Below, piece by piece: positions 9,157-21,419 of a stretch of DNA of 64,000 nucleotides. The DNA is from Diphasiastrum complanatum (lineage: Eukaryota > Streptophyta > Lycopodiopsida > Lycopodiales > Lycopodiaceae). The DNA is taken from contig CM055098.1 in assembly GCA_029204225.1 (NCBI GenBank), forward strand, positions 3,039,106 to 3,103,105. Reading direction: 5' to 3'. How positions within the stretch are numbered: position 1 is the stretch's first letter; each line of letters starts with the position of its first letter. Under the pieces are notes generated by a model, which saw only the letters and a list, made by a program, of their open reading frames with translations, ran no database searches and was not told the DNA's origin. A program made the translations under genes and the position numbers.

Positions 9157-11572
9157 TAATAATTATATGGGTAATTTCATGTCACGCTCAAAGGTGCACT
9201 TACATTATATCTAGCAAACCACTTGTACTTGATTTGATCATATGTCATCATCGTATACAACATCTATATAGACATTCATACAACCTACTCATCTATATCA
9301 TCACACATGTACCAATATTATCCATCCGTTGTGCCCAAGATTTTGCATGAAGGAAATTTATATACATAAATTTATTAGTCATTGAAAAGTAGGTATTACA
9401 AGTACAACCTTTGAGTTCATTAGCCATCAATTGTTCATTTATCTTTTAGAGTCATATATTGAACAAGGCACAAGGACTCATAATTTTCATACTCTTGTTT
9501 AAAGCCTATATGTTTTCATATTGAATTTGCAAGAAACTTAGAAATCTTCAAAATAAATCCATTTATGTTTGTAAACATATGTCTAGACCATTAGCACACA
9601 AAAAATCAATGACCAAGTTTGTCATTCACCAAGATTGTTGTACAAAAAAGAAGTTTGTAATCATTCATGTTTTTTTTTTAAATAGTGATAGTTGCACAAT
9701 AAAAGAAAATGTTTTGTTGGTTTTATATAGTGCATGTAATTTGACTCTTCACTTGATACACCAAATAATAAACTCTCATTAGTTGTTAAATGCTATATTC
9801 ACTATCTATTTCTAAGCTAAATGAAATTTATTGGTTTGAATAGTTTGTTTATTAGGTTCATAAATAAGACAAAAGGTTCATTCGGCATACACGATTTTTT
9901 AAAATTTATTCTATAACTAATACTATTTGACTTTAGTGTTGTGCCAAGCTATAAAATATTTTAAAAACAATGACATGCTGCGACATGTTTAGAAATTAAT
10001 CTAAAGTGGTTTGAATTTTCAAATGTTGGTGTTCTATGTGTTATTCATGCTAATAAGCTTTAAGTTAAATGGACATGAAGCTGGTCTGGTATTCTGAGTC
10101 AAATCTAGAGAACATTAATATAAAACTATCTCTCACACAACATATACAAGCTATTCATGTAATTAAATAGATTGGAATCATGAGCATAACTACATCCAAT
10201 TAATCAAATTTTATCTGATCCACATATCAAAACCATATGAGGTTATTTATCTTGGCACATACGATGTATTTTTGTTATCTAAAATAAAAGCATGGATATT
10301 TTAAGGTGATCAAAATTGAATGAGAACCATGATGAGTGAATGATTGTAGTTGACTCAGAAAATAAATTGATTAAAAAAAATTTAATAGCATTATCGATAT
10401 TAATAAGTATCATTTTTCTAGATATAGTGAGTTCTCTTGAAGATGTTTGAAGCAACATATGAAAATTCAAAGAAAAGACAACAAGTATTGTTGACTCTTT
10501 CTCTCCCATGGTGCCTAGTTTGTGTCACAAATTTAATAAATGGTAATTATATTTAATTGTCAATCTTACAATGACAACATGATTTGAAACATTCTAAGTT
10601 GAAGGGCCATTTATTTCTACTTGAAGATTACTTGGAACTTGGAAATTGTCAAAATTATATGTCTATAAAAAATAACAAAGGAACTAGTGATATTTTTTTC
10701 TATTATGTCATGATAAAATGGTTAAATATGAAATAGATAAAGTATTTTCATTTTGGTTCTTTGTTATTGTCTTGCATTAGATACTAAAAATTGTCACACA
10801 TGTGCATCCTTTCCAGCATTGAAATAGTTAGCCAACTACATATGAAATTGAATTTTGAAAAAATTGTAATAAAACTTCAAACATGAAAACCAAAGAGCAA
10901 AAAGGTAGTGATCAAGCAACTATTCACTGAAGATATGAAAAACAATAAGATTAGGCACCATAGCTAAATGAAATTATAGAATAGCCGTAGGCCAAGATAA
11001 GCCAAATGCATAATAGGAATATTGCGAAAATTGCATTAAGAAACTATGTATAACTATTGCATCTTTACACTCACCTAGATATGTCTTTCAAACCAAACTT
11101 AAAAATGATTAATGATGGCAAAGGAATATGAGCTACAACTGACGATATGTAAAACAAAAATATACTAATGTTGGTCTAATACCTAGATTGAGGCTTGGTT
11201 AATTAGACAAAGGTAATTTACCTATGGCTTTTTTCTTTCAACATTTTTGACAAAAGATACTTGAGAGTAGCTCTACATAAAATAATTTCGATTTACAGAT
11301 TTTATGAATATATCAACAAGTGTCAAGACATCACAAAGGGTGCTAGTAAACATTACAAGTAGCCTCTTTTCCATACACCTCGGTTTGATTTCAAGTTACT
11401 ATGAGTTAAGGAGCTCTATGGATACCATTATAAGAATTATTAGGAGTTTATATCATTTTTATATTTGATGTTTGAAGAAAATCCTCTCCATTGAAGAATT
11501 TATCAAATGGATATCAAATGGATATCAAAGAAAAGTCCTGTTGAAATTGATCTACCCTTGGATGTATGCCTT

Positions 11573-12140
11573 GAGTCTAATCACTTGATCAGCCATGTCG
11601 AGTGATCAGCACCAAAATCACATGTTAGGCATCGAATTTGAGCTATTCCGAGTGATAGGTACCAAATTCAAGCTATTTCAATGTCTTGAAGTCAAAATTC
11701 TACTAGTTTCATCACTCAATGGACAATCTCGAGTGATAAAGGCCAAAAATGCAACTATCTTGAATGATAGATAGAAATTTGAGCTATCTGATGTGATGGG
11801 GATCAAATATCAACAATAATTGGTGCAACAAAATATACTAGATTTGAAACTAGTTGAGTCTAATCACTTGATCAGCCATGTTGGGTGATAAGCAAAAAAC
11901 TACACATTAGGCATCAAATTTCGGCTTTCCCAAATGGGGCAACAAATTTAATCTATCTAAAAGTTGATCACTCTATGAGGAGCCTCAGGTGAGAAGTGCC
12001 AAAGTGGGTCTTTTTACATTGATAGACATCAAGTTTGAGCTATCTCATGTGATGTTGGTCAATTATGATCACTCGATGGGCTATGTCAAGTGATAGGGAC
12101 CAAAATAGAGTTGTTTCACATGTAAGTGTCAAATTCAAGC
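11573..12140. repeat. Degenerate repeat, about 283-bp period, two copies
   Basis: GAGTCTAATCACTTGATCAG begins at 11,573 and again at 11,856. The following 45 or so bases also match in both copies (...TTAGGCATC.AATTT.). Within each copy a shorter motif (AGTGATAGG.ACCAAA.T) recurs with drift. Confidence 0.7.
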
Positions 12141-12735
12141 TTCTTGAATTTCCTAAACTCATGATTTTAAAGATTTTGATGATTTTTTTAAAAGGACAAA
12201 TGAGTACTTATTATGTTTTTTTTATTTGATATAAGACGAGTAGATAATTCGATATCGTTGTTTTCCAATTGTAGATGAGATTAAAAATAATCTTAGTTAC
12301 TCAAAAGTGTCTTAACATGACACTTGCTTAGTTTCCTAAATAGTTGAAAAGAAGTCACACTTCTATTTCAGAGCTTGCTTGCATGTGCTTTTTTTCTTCG
12401 TGAATTAGACAAGGTCTTTTCGTTCAAGCAAATTGACATTGGTGAGGTATCTGAATGTTTTAGTGATAAAGATATTTGTGGATCTTGCTAAATTTGTGTG
12501 TACATCAATTTTAGCTATATATTTTAATAAGTGTATTTTGTCAATATCACATGCGTAAATAAAATTTAACATTCTTGTTGAAAATTTGCAAATAAAATTT
12601 AATTGTTGATTAGCGAATGTCTTTTGATGAGGAAATGCCTCGAATTTAATGTATAGTTGATATTATGTACTTAACATTTGGATTTGCAACGTTGTGTGTT
12701 GAATATAACTTTTTTGTTTTTTTTTCTGCGATTGT

Positions 12736-12993
12736 TGTCAAGAATTAGATATATCAAGCATTCACCATAAGCAATCACCACAAGAAGGCGGAAGAAGAAC
12801 ACGCACTGTCACTCTATCACACTAACTCATACAGAATGTAAAATGTACAAATAAACTCTGAACCCCTGATAGAGAGAGAAAACCTACGAGTAGACTAATA
12901 GACTAGCCTAGGGCTAATGATAGCTGGTCACAACTGTCAACATTAGTGTACCTCGTAAACAATAACAATGAAGTTTATCATTGATTTCTAACA
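12736..12993 (-). repeat. 3' LTR of outer Copia element
   Basis: 258 bp, TG...CA ends, preceded by target copy ATTGT and followed inside the element by a pyrimidine tract (the polypurine tract of the minus strand). Confidence 0.9.
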
Positions 12994-12999
12994 CTCTCC

Positions 13000-13885
13000 C
13001 TAAATGATAAAATTACATTCTTCTATTCCTAATAGAGTATGAAACCTCTCAAATTTGCATCTACCTAATGACTTAGTAAAAATATCTGCCATTTGATCTT
13101 CAAATTTACAAAAAACAAGATCAATGGCTCCATCAAGAATTTTCTTTTGAACAAAATGGTAGTGTATTTCGATGTGCTTGGTTCGAGCATGTAGAACTGG
13201 ATTTTTTGGCAAGGTGAATGCAACTTTGATTACGCAAGATATAGTAGTCGCATCCACCTATGGTTGACCTAAATCCACAAGCATCTTCGTAACCATACCG
13301 CTTCTTGTGTAGCATTGCTGAGTGCTCGATATTCAGCTTCCGTCGATGATAAGGCTACTGTAGGTTGCTTTCTGTTGCTCCATGAAATTGCAGCTGTACC
13401 ATAACTGAATGTATGACCACTGGTAGATCTTCTGTCATCAATATTACCTGCCCAATCGGCATCTGTATAACCTACCAACATTGGTGCTTCAGGCTGATCA
13501 TACTTCAAACCAAAATTCAATGTCCCTCAATGTATCTGAGAATACGTTTAGCAGACTTCCAATGTGCTTGACTAGGATCTTGCATAAATTGACTAACAAC
13601 ACCAATATCATAAGAAATATCAGGTCGTGTGTGTGTCAAATAAATCAAACTACCCACCAGCTGTCTATACAAATAAGCATCCACTTTCTCAAATTCATCA
13701 TATGCAGTAAGCTTTATGTTGACATCCATAGGTGTACTCAAAGGCTTACAATCCTGCATATTGAAATCATATTGTCCTGCATATTTCTGTTTCCATAGCT
13801 TCACGCCACTCCTTGTGCATATTGTCCTGCATATTTCTGTTTCCATAGCTTCACGCCACTTCTTGTGCTCCCTTTGCTTTATCAA
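13000..13885 (-). pseudogene. RT C-terminus and RNase H of outer Copia
   Basis: Minus strand. MQDCKPLSTPMDVN and YRQLVGSLIYLTHTRPDI mark the RT-RNase H connection. RNase H follows with GYTDADWAGN, TSGHTFSYG, ISWSNRKQPTVALSSTEAEY and, after a frame shift near 13,265, the ARTKHIEIHYHFV block. The RT palm and YVDD box are missing: the linker runs straight from a WREAMETE block into the connection domain. A 50-bp direct duplication (starts 13,768 and 13,818) repeats the WREAMETE segment. Non-functional. Confidence 0.85.
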
Positions 13886-13958
13886 AAGTTTTTGGTTCTT
13901 GAGCCCTGAGCACAGAACCCATTAGGGCTAGATTCATCTCTAATCTTGCAGAAGGTTT

Positions 13959-14270
13959 TCAATTTCTACTTGATCTTCTAAGCTCTCCCTGCTCACTTGA
14001 TTCGGGAGTATCTCCTTTATTAGCATCACTTGTTACTGACAAGTACCACTTAGGCACTCTCCTAGGAATCTCATTATTGACCCTGTCTTTTTCCATTGGC
14101 TCTTCCATATCGACACCAACTTCTTTCTTCACTTGCACTTTAGCTTTATCATCAAAGGGATCAATTGTCAATTTTATTTGGTCATTTTGACCCATCTCAT
14201 CAAAAGTAGCATCTCTGAAAATCAGAGCTTTTGTGCATCTGTGTCATACATCCTGTATGCCTTGGGTCTT
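13959..14270 (-). pseudogene. Integrase-RT linker of outer Copia, cut by nested insertion
   Basis: Minus strand frame reading GYDERPKAYRMYD, then FRDATFDEMGQNDQ and an acidic tail ending GELRRSSRN. This is the typical linker between Copia integrase and RT. Its upstream half lies at 19,223-19,260 beyond the nested element. Confidence 0.75.
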
Positions 14271-14291
14271 TCATCATATCCAAGGAAAATA

Positions 14292-15028
14292 TGTTGAATT
14301 TCACATGTGTGGATTGTCCACAACATGTACTTGTGATCTCCTAAGGTGTGTAGATGCACCAAGATCAAGACTAGATTGAGATTCAAAATCAATCTTAGAT
14401 CCTATGGCAAAAACACACTACTACATGCATTCAATCACTTCCAACTCTCACTCACACGTGTGGGAAGTATTCAAAAAATAATCTAAGTAAAAACAAGCTG
14501 CTCTCCTTGGGTAGAGAGAGAAAATGCATCATGAGCTCTCGAGTAGAGAGAGAAAGCTAGAAATCCAATAACTCACAAAATCCATGAAATCACCAAATCA
14601 ATTTGATTCAAAATGAGGAGTACAATGATACTAGTAGGTCCACGAGCTACCACTATGCTTAACTATGATTGGACCATATTTTGTCACCTCTTGATCCTAT
14701 TGGATCATTGATCCATGCACCTCTTAATTCTATTGGACTATATTCAAGCACACCTCAATTTCCTATTGGACCTCACAAGGTTCCACCTCTAAATCCTATT
14801 GGACCTCTTGGAATTCATCAAACAAAAGCTTTACACTTGTCTACACTCTAATTGGCACATGTTTAGCCTCTTACTCTATTTTGGCTCAATAGTGGCATTA
14901 CAAGTGGAAATGCATAATTTGCCATCTATGCCAAATTTATTCCTATCAACATCCTACACCTAGATGCTCGATGTAAAAAACATAAGACCCCTATATCTAA
15001 CATAGATAATCTTTTTCAATTCTTCACA
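14292..15028 (-). repeat. 3' LTR of nested Copia
   Basis: 737 bp. By eye it differs from its partner at roughly eight positions, mostly C/T or G/A changes at CpG sites such as CACACGTG to CACATGTG. Confidence 0.9.
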
Positions 15029-15046
15029 CTCCTCCTAAAAAATTAT

Positions 15047-16324
15047 CTATGAAGATTTGAGCATTGATCTTGATATAACTCCAAGATTTGATCTATGCTT
15101 GATGAAAGCACTTTTGCTCAAAGGCTTGGTGAGTAGATCGGCAATACAAGAGGACGAGTTGACATGCTCCAAATAGAATTCTCCTCCAATAAGCTTTTCT
15201 CTCACAAAATGGTGTGCCACTTCTATGTGCTTGCTTCTTGCATGAAATATGGGATTATTGGCAAGAGCTTGGGCCGAGATGTTATCACACTTGATCATTG
15301 TTAGATCATCCTCCTTGATGCACTTTAGCTCCATTAATAACCTCTTGATCCAAAGCACTTCTTTGGTAGTTGTAGTGAGTGCTTTGTACTCGGCCTCACA
15401 TGAAGAGAGAGATACAGTATCTTGCTTTTTGGAAAGCCAAGATATTAGATTGCCTCCAAGAAAGATAGTATATGCACTAATAGACTTTCGATCCATCTTG
15501 TCACTTGCAAATTCCGAATCCGAGTAGCCAATAATGGATAGATCTTCACTTTTATAGAGTAGACCATAATCACAAGATGAAGATACATATCTTAGAATCC
15601 TCTTGGCCATCTTCCAATGATGGATCTTAGGATCTTGCATAAATTGACTCAATTTGTGCACACAAAAACTTAGATTGGGCCTAGTAATGGTAAGCCAAAT
15701 CAAGGAGCCTACAAGACTCCTAAAAAGTGTGATGTCCTCAAAGGATCTTTCATCACCTTTATTAGGATCTTTTACAATTTGCTCCATTGGAGTATCTATG
15801 CTTTTAGAATTTTACATATGGAATTTTTTCAACATAGAGTGAGCATATCTAGATTGGCATATGAATACATGATTTTCATAAAAATCAATTTCTAGGCCTA
15901 GGATGTAATGCATCTCTCCTAGATCTTTCATTTTAAACTCACATCCAAGTGCTAGCTTGGTTTCATCAACTAGCTTGATACAACTTCCACAAAGAATAAT
16001 GTCATCAACATAAATTAGAAGAATGACAATATTGCTATCAACAAACTTTAGATACATGGAAGGATCATAGTCACTAAGAGTAAATCCTAGTGAGATGAGA
16101 AAAGAGTTAAGTCTTGAATACCATGATCTTGGTGCTTGCTTGAGTCCATAAAGACTTTTGAAGAGCAAGCACACTTTGGACTCATCCTTGATGAATCCTT
16201 GAGGTTGTTCCATATAGATCTCCTCCTCAAGATAACCATTTAGAAAAGCATTGGATACATCTAATTGGAACACCTTCCACTTGGAAAAACAAGCAAGAGA
16301 AATAAGAATTCTTATTGTCACCAT
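15047..16324 (-). pseudogene. Copia reverse transcriptase and RNase H (nested element)
   Basis: Minus strand. RT: VFQLDVSNAFLNGYLEEEIY, then SLYGLKQAPRSWY, the catalytic box IYVDDIIL and the MKDLGEMHYILGLEI block. A TAA at 15,809-15,811 (where a sense codon such as CAA is expected) interrupts the frame, which then continues in phase as TPMEQI, LVGSLIWLTITRPNLSF, GYSDSEFASD, ISWLSKKQDTVSLSSCEAEY and ARSKHIEVAHHFVREKL. So RT and RNase H are complete but for one stop, and are joined to the upstream frame by one shift near 16,320. The enzyme would copy element RNA into DNA. Confidence 0.85.
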
Positions 16325-17706
16325 CTTTGCAACGGTGCAAAGGTCTCCTCATAATCAAGACCATGGATTTGAGCAAATCCTTTGGCACATAATCTTGCTT
16401 TATGCTTGTTGATGGTGCCATCATGATTGAACTTGATCCGAAATACCCACTTGCAACCAATCACATGCTTGTTGGATGGAGGATCCACAAGCTCCCAAGT
16501 ATTGTTGGTGATCAATGCATCATACTCTTGCTTCATGGCATCATACCACTCCTTGGTATTGAGTGCCTCTTGTACATTCTTTGGCTCTTCATGAGAGACA
16601 TAAAAAACATAATTAGTGGAATTAAGATCCACTTGTTTGCCTTTGTCAACATATGAGAGCCTCTTAGGCTCGGATCTATCTCTCATGGATCTTCTTGGTG
16701 AAAAAATCCGAGGAGAGTCTTCTTCAAATCTCGACCCCATCACATCATGATTGTCTTCAAAATCAATAATTAATGATGCATCCATAGATTTCTTGATCTC
16801 GGCCTCTTCAAATGATGAGTGTTGATCTTCATGAAAGACAACATCTCTACTTTCAATAACTTGAGAAGTAGAGAGTATAAAGACTCTATAGGCCTTCTTG
16901 GTGGATGAGTATCTAACTATGATCCCTTTGCATGCACTAGGATCTTCCTTCTTCCTTGTTTCCAAGGGAATATGGACAAAGCATAAGCATCCAAAAACTC
17001 TAAGGTGATCAACCTTAGGCTTCTTCAAAAATAAGATTTCATATGGTGACTTTCCTCCAAGAGCTATATGTGGGAGCCTATTGCAAAGATAATTTGCACA
17101 ATATATGGCTTCTCCCCAAAAATCTTTGGGAAAAGATGCCTCAATTCTCATAGATTTTGCACATTCACATAGAGATCTATTCTTTCTCTCGGCCACTCCA
17201 TTTTGAGATGGAGAGTAGGCACAAGAAAACTCTCATTTAATGCCTTCAAGCTCACAAAAATCTTGAAATTTATTGGAGATATATTCACCACCTCCATCAC
17301 TTCTAAGAGCTTTAATCTTGAATGAGAATTGCTTCTCTACATAAGCTTTGAAAATAAGGAAATGATCAAACACCATAGATTTAGAAGCAAGAAGATATAT
17401 CCAAGTGAATCTTGTGTAATCATCAATGAAAGTAACAAAACAAGTGGTTCCTCCCTTGCTTGTAGTTGATGAGAAATGCACATCCGAGTGGATTAACTCC
17501 AAAGGATGCTTGATTTTGATAGAAGATCTTGTAAATGGCTTTTTGTGAGATTTAGCAATAGCACAAGCCTCACAAGGCTTGATCTTCTTGGAGAGTGACT
17601 TTGTCAAGCCAATAGCTTTGGCTTCTTTGATCATAGGGAGCATGGATTTGTAGTTGGGATGTCCCAACCTCCTATGCCATAATTCCTCCATAGAGAGCTT
17701 GTTCAC
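16318..17706 (-). pseudogene. Copia integrase and RT N-terminus (nested element)
   Basis: Minus strand, one frame with a single TGA at 17,230-17,232. It begins with a GAG-pre-integrase piece (LWHRRLGHPNYKSML) and its zinc-binding cysteines (CEACAIAKSHKKPF). The integrase core follows with the expected acidic residues in IHSDVHF, LRSDGGGEY and, after the stop, GVAERKNRS. Then come the C-terminal block (PYEILFLKKPKVDHLRVFGC), a linker, and the RT start WYDAMKQEYDALITNNTWEL and KARLCAKGFAQIHGLDYEET. It is missing everything upstream of ILALGSRFGGIYKLDP (17,806), where the rearranged leader begins. Confidence 0.85.
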
Positions 17707-17805
17707 AAGAGCAACATTTCAAGCATTCACATACTCATTTGGATCTAGTTTATAGATGCCACCAAATCTAGATCCTAATGCAAGTATCTCATCATTCTTC
17801 TGGTT

Positions 17806-18113
17806 GATCCAAAATCACAGTTGTATGCTTGCCAATCTCATCTATATGTGATCTAGGCATTGTTTTGAGATCTTAGCCATTTTGTTTCATGCAATATCAT
17901 TGTATTTGAGTCAAAATTGGTTTCTTAGTGTATTTCACACATGCCAAGAGTGTTAGATCCTAACTTTGCCTATATTCCATCATTTGATGTGAAATAGATC
18001 TTGTTTTAGAGAGATTTGAGTAGCTAGTGAGAATCAATTCACAATTAGTTGCAAGATCTTTCATAGGAGGAGATAGTACTCAATTATTGGATCCTATTGA
18101 GAGTGTGTAGCAA
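17806..18113 (+). other. Inverted leader segment in nested Copia
   Basis: This segment matches 2,796-3,110 of element 2 in the same (plus) orientation, although the element around it is on the minus strand. The neighbouring leader piece at 18,114-18,485 matches 2,384-2,780 in reverse complement, as expected. A roughly 310-bp inversion therefore accompanies the loss of gag and protease. Confidence 0.85.
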
Positions 18114-18485
18114 CCAAACCAAATGTGTCCACCCAGGTCTAGGTGCCCTACCTAACCCTCTTCAAAAGCTTATAACTTTTGATTGGCTCAACCAAATGGA
18201 ATGAAACTGATTGCAACAAAAACTAGACAAAAATAGCTTCAAAACAAGCTATCAAGCAAGATAAATGGATCAAACATGAGAGAGAAATTCCAAACTGAAA
18301 TTGGATGTTCCTCACATGTGTCTGAGCACCTGATTCCGTACAGTACCAGGTCAGACTTTTGGTCCAAGATTGAACAAGATAGCTGGGAAAATGGGCCTTG
18401 ACAACTTTTAGCTTCTAGATTGATGAAATTTTTTTCACTTAGATGGATCAAAATGCATGGTTACCTTAGGTAGGCTCTGATACCA

Positions 18486-19222
18486 TGTTGAATTTCACAC
18501 GTGTGGATTGTCCACAACATGTACTTGTGATCTCCTAAGGTGTGTAGATGCACCAAGATCAAGACTAGATTGAGATTCAAAATCAATCTTAGATCCTATG
18601 GCAAAAACACACTACTACATGCATTCAATCACTTCCAACTCTCACTCACACGTGTGGGAAGTATTCAAAAAATAATCTAAGTAAAAACAAGCTGCTCTCC
18701 TCGGGTAGAGAGAGAAAATTCATCATGAGCTCTCGGGTAGAGAGAGAAAGCTAGAAATCCAATAACTCACAAAATCCATGAAATCACCAAATCAATTTGA
18801 TTCAAAATGAGGAGTACAATGATACTAGTAGGTCCACGAGCTACCACTATGCTTAACTATGATTGGACCATATTTTGTCACCTCTTGATCCTATTGGATC
18901 ATTGATCCATGCACCTCTTGATTCTATTGGACTATATTCAAGCACACCTCAATTTCCTATTGGACCTCACAAGGTTCCACCTCTAAATCCTATTGGACCT
19001 CTTGGAATTCATCAAACAAAAGCTTTACACTTGTCTACACTCTAATTGGCACGTGTTTAGCCTCTTACTCTATTTTGGCTCAATAGTGGTATTACAAGTG
19101 GAAATGCATAATTTGCCATCTATGCCAAATTTATTCCTATCAACATCCTACACCTAGATGCTTGATGTAAAAAACATAAGACCCCTATATCTAACATAGA
19201 TAATCTTTTTCAATTCTTCACA
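18486..19222 (-). repeat. 5' LTR of nested Copia
   Basis: 737 bp, partner of 14,292-15,028. The reverse-complement primer site lies just before 18,486. Keeps CACACGTGTG where the partner has CACATGTG. Confidence 0.9.
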
Positions 19223-19227
19223 AAATA

Positions 19228-20435
19228 CACTTAACAGCTTTTGCATCCAGCTTCTTTCATTTTTCATCAAGTACACGAGCGTAAGCATCACAACCAAATA
19301 CTCGTAAATGAGAAACATTAGGTTTCTTTCCAATAAAAGCTTCGTAAGGTGTCTTACCCTCCACGGACTTCGTAGGACACCGATTCAAGATATGAGTAGC
19401 TGTGTTGCATGCTTCTGTCCAAAAAGTATTTGGCAAACCCTTGCTCTTAAGCATTTTCCTAGCCATCTCCACAATGGATCTGTTTTTTCATTCTGCAACT
19501 CCAGTCTGTTGTGGTGAAGGGGTGTAGTGGTTTGTCTCTTGATCGCCTGATTCTTGCAAAAGTTTTATAAAATCTATTGAAAAATACTCACCGCAACCAT
19601 CTGATATGAGGGTCTTAATATAACAACCTGTTTGTTTTTCAACTAGAGCCTTGAACTCTCTAAACTTGGCAAAAGCATCAGATTTCTTGCTTATGAAATA
19701 AATCCAGATATGTGTACTATAGTCATCAATGAATGTGATGAAATAGTAACAACCACTAATGGACCTAGTTTGTATTGGTCCACACAGATCACTATGAACA
19801 AGATCAAGAATGCCATTGGCTCCTCTTGCTCCATTTTTGGAAAATCTCTCTCTATGTTTTCCCAAAATGCAACCCTCACAAATTTTTCCTTCAAAAGAGA
19901 TATCAGGCAATCCAACAACTAGATTACGTCTTTTAAGAATTTGCAAGCTTTGAGCACTGATATGACCAAACCTTTGATGCCAAAGATCACTTCGACTATC
20001 AACAGTGCTTACCATAGCTTGAGTAAAAGATCTCGCATTCAATTTGTAGAGTCGATTCCCGTTGACTCTAGCTCCTGTAGCAATCACTTTGTAGTGATTC
20101 TTGATGTCTTTGACAAGACATTTGTCACTGTCAAACTCAACCTTGAGTTGTTGATCAGCCATCATCCCAACAGATAGTAGATTGTTAGCTAAGCCAGGTA
20201 CATATTGCACGTTGCTTATTTGCTTTATCTTCCCGTTGGCTAACTTCACTGGTACCACTCCAACTCCTTTAACAAATAGCAATTTGCCATCAGCTTGTCC
20301 AACTTCATCACCATTGTCAGTTTCCTTGAGTTCTGAAAACCACTCTTTCCTTGAAGTCATGTGCTTGGATGCACCACTATCAATGTGCCATGTATCCTTG
20401 GCTTCATCACTTGTCATTAATGCTGTAATGAACAA
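19228..20435 (-). pseudogene. Protease and integrase of outer Copia
   Basis: Minus strand. Protease active site TWHIDSGASKHMTSRKEWF near the start, then QYVPGLANNLLSVGMM, the pre-integrase block DLWHQRFGHIS with CEGCILGKHRERF, and the integrase core with DLVHSDLCGP, TFIDDYSTHIWIYF and LISDGCGEYFS. A TGA at 19,485-19,487 falls in AE*KNRSIVEM, where AEXKN is normal. After it the frame continues in phase to PYEAFIGKKPNVSHLRVFGC and runs into the nested element's target site. The protein would process and insert the element; the stop and the insertion disable it. Confidence 0.85.
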
Positions 20436-20439
20436 TTTT

Positions 20440-21419
20440 GAACTCTCACCAGTATCATCTTCATAATGATCATCATCATATTGATGTTAATCAGTATAAT
20501 TGTCTTCATAATAATAGTCATCAAATTGATGTTGATCAGCATAATTTCCCGCTTGCCATTTGTCTTTTCTTTGTTCCATCTTTTTCTGTTTCTTGAAGCA
20601 TTCACGCTCCCAGTGGCCAGGTTTGTTGCAGTACCTACAATTTCTAGGTTTATTTTGTCTTGAATGGCCGTGTCCTTGACCTCGGTCTTGATTCCAATTG
20701 CCTCGATTCAGATTATCATTGACTTGCTCATGAAATTGTTGAAATGATTTCTAGCTTGAGTTTTCTCCTCTCGATTGATACCTTCCATGACCAAATCTTC
20801 CACCTCGTCCTCTAACTGCAAGAGCTTGATCATAGCTCCTGTTACGATGATTCAAGTTCTCTTGACGTTGCTCTTCTTGCAAAAGCAATCCACCTAGTTC
20901 TTCATAGGTTGGAAGATTTTCTCTTGTGGATATACTTGTCACAAACATCTGATGTGACTCACTAAGACTATTCAATGTCAATTGCATGATCTCACAATCT
21001 TGTACTCGCTCTCCAACTGCTGCTAATTGGTCACGAATCTCTTTGATCTTCAGTATGTGATCGGCAGTAGTTGCACCATCATCCATCTGCAATGTATGAA
21101 ACAATATTCGAGATGTATTTGTCATTTCAAACAATGCCTTAAATGTATCCCACGTTTCTTTTGGTCCTTCTGAATTTGAGATACAGGGAATAATTGCATC
21201 TCTAACTGATAAGTTGATGACATTCTGGGCTTTTTGTTTTCTCCTATCAAATGCCCGCTGATCTTTTTCAATCATCGACCTTGTCTCTTCACCTGTCACG
21301 ATCTCCCACAGCTCCTTTTCCATCAAAATGTTCTTCAGTTTGAATTTCCAAATTGCATAGTTGCCGGCACCTTCCAATTTGCTTGACTCATTAAGGAGAC
21401 TCTCGCTTAGAGTTGCCAT
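20440..21419 (-). pseudogene. Copia gag of outer element
   Basis: Starts at an ATG (complement of 21,417-21,419): MATLSESLLNESSKLEGAGN, then YAIWKFKLKNILME. This is a UBN2-type gag with the FEMTNTSRILFHTLQM and LNSLSESHQMF blocks. The frame stops at 20,751-20,753 (TAG) but continues in phase to the zinc knuckle CRYCNKPGHWERECF near 20,610-20,655 and an acidic/His-rich repeat (DQHQFDDYYYED, DQHQYDDDHYED). Gag would package the RNA. One nonsense change breaks it. Confidence 0.85.

Larger units (their letters stand above)
8831..12735. other. AT-rich stretch without recognisable genes
   Basis: Apart from the AC microsatellite and the degenerate repeat at 11,573-12,140, I see only short open frames with no family resemblance in this stretch. 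Confidence 0.6.
14292..19222 (-). mobile_element. Nested Copia retrotransposon (minus strand), TSD AAATA
   Basis: Two LTRs of equal length, 737 bp each (14,292-15,028 and 18,486-19,222), run TGTTGAA...TTCACA as read on the plus strand. They are flanked by AAATA on both sides (14,287-14,291 and 19,223-19,227). The primer site TGGTATCAGAGC (minus) abuts the upstream LTR, and a pyrimidine tract CTCCTCCT follows the downstream LTR. Integrase, RT and RNase H are nearly intact, with two stops and one frame shift. Gag and protease are missing and part of the leader is inverted. LTR and leader are related to element 2, so this is the RT-bearing branch of that family. Confidence 0.95.

Noticed and set aside
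11573-12140. CRISPR-like array
   Set aside because: Only drifted repeats with no regular spacers, in a eukaryotic nuclear context.
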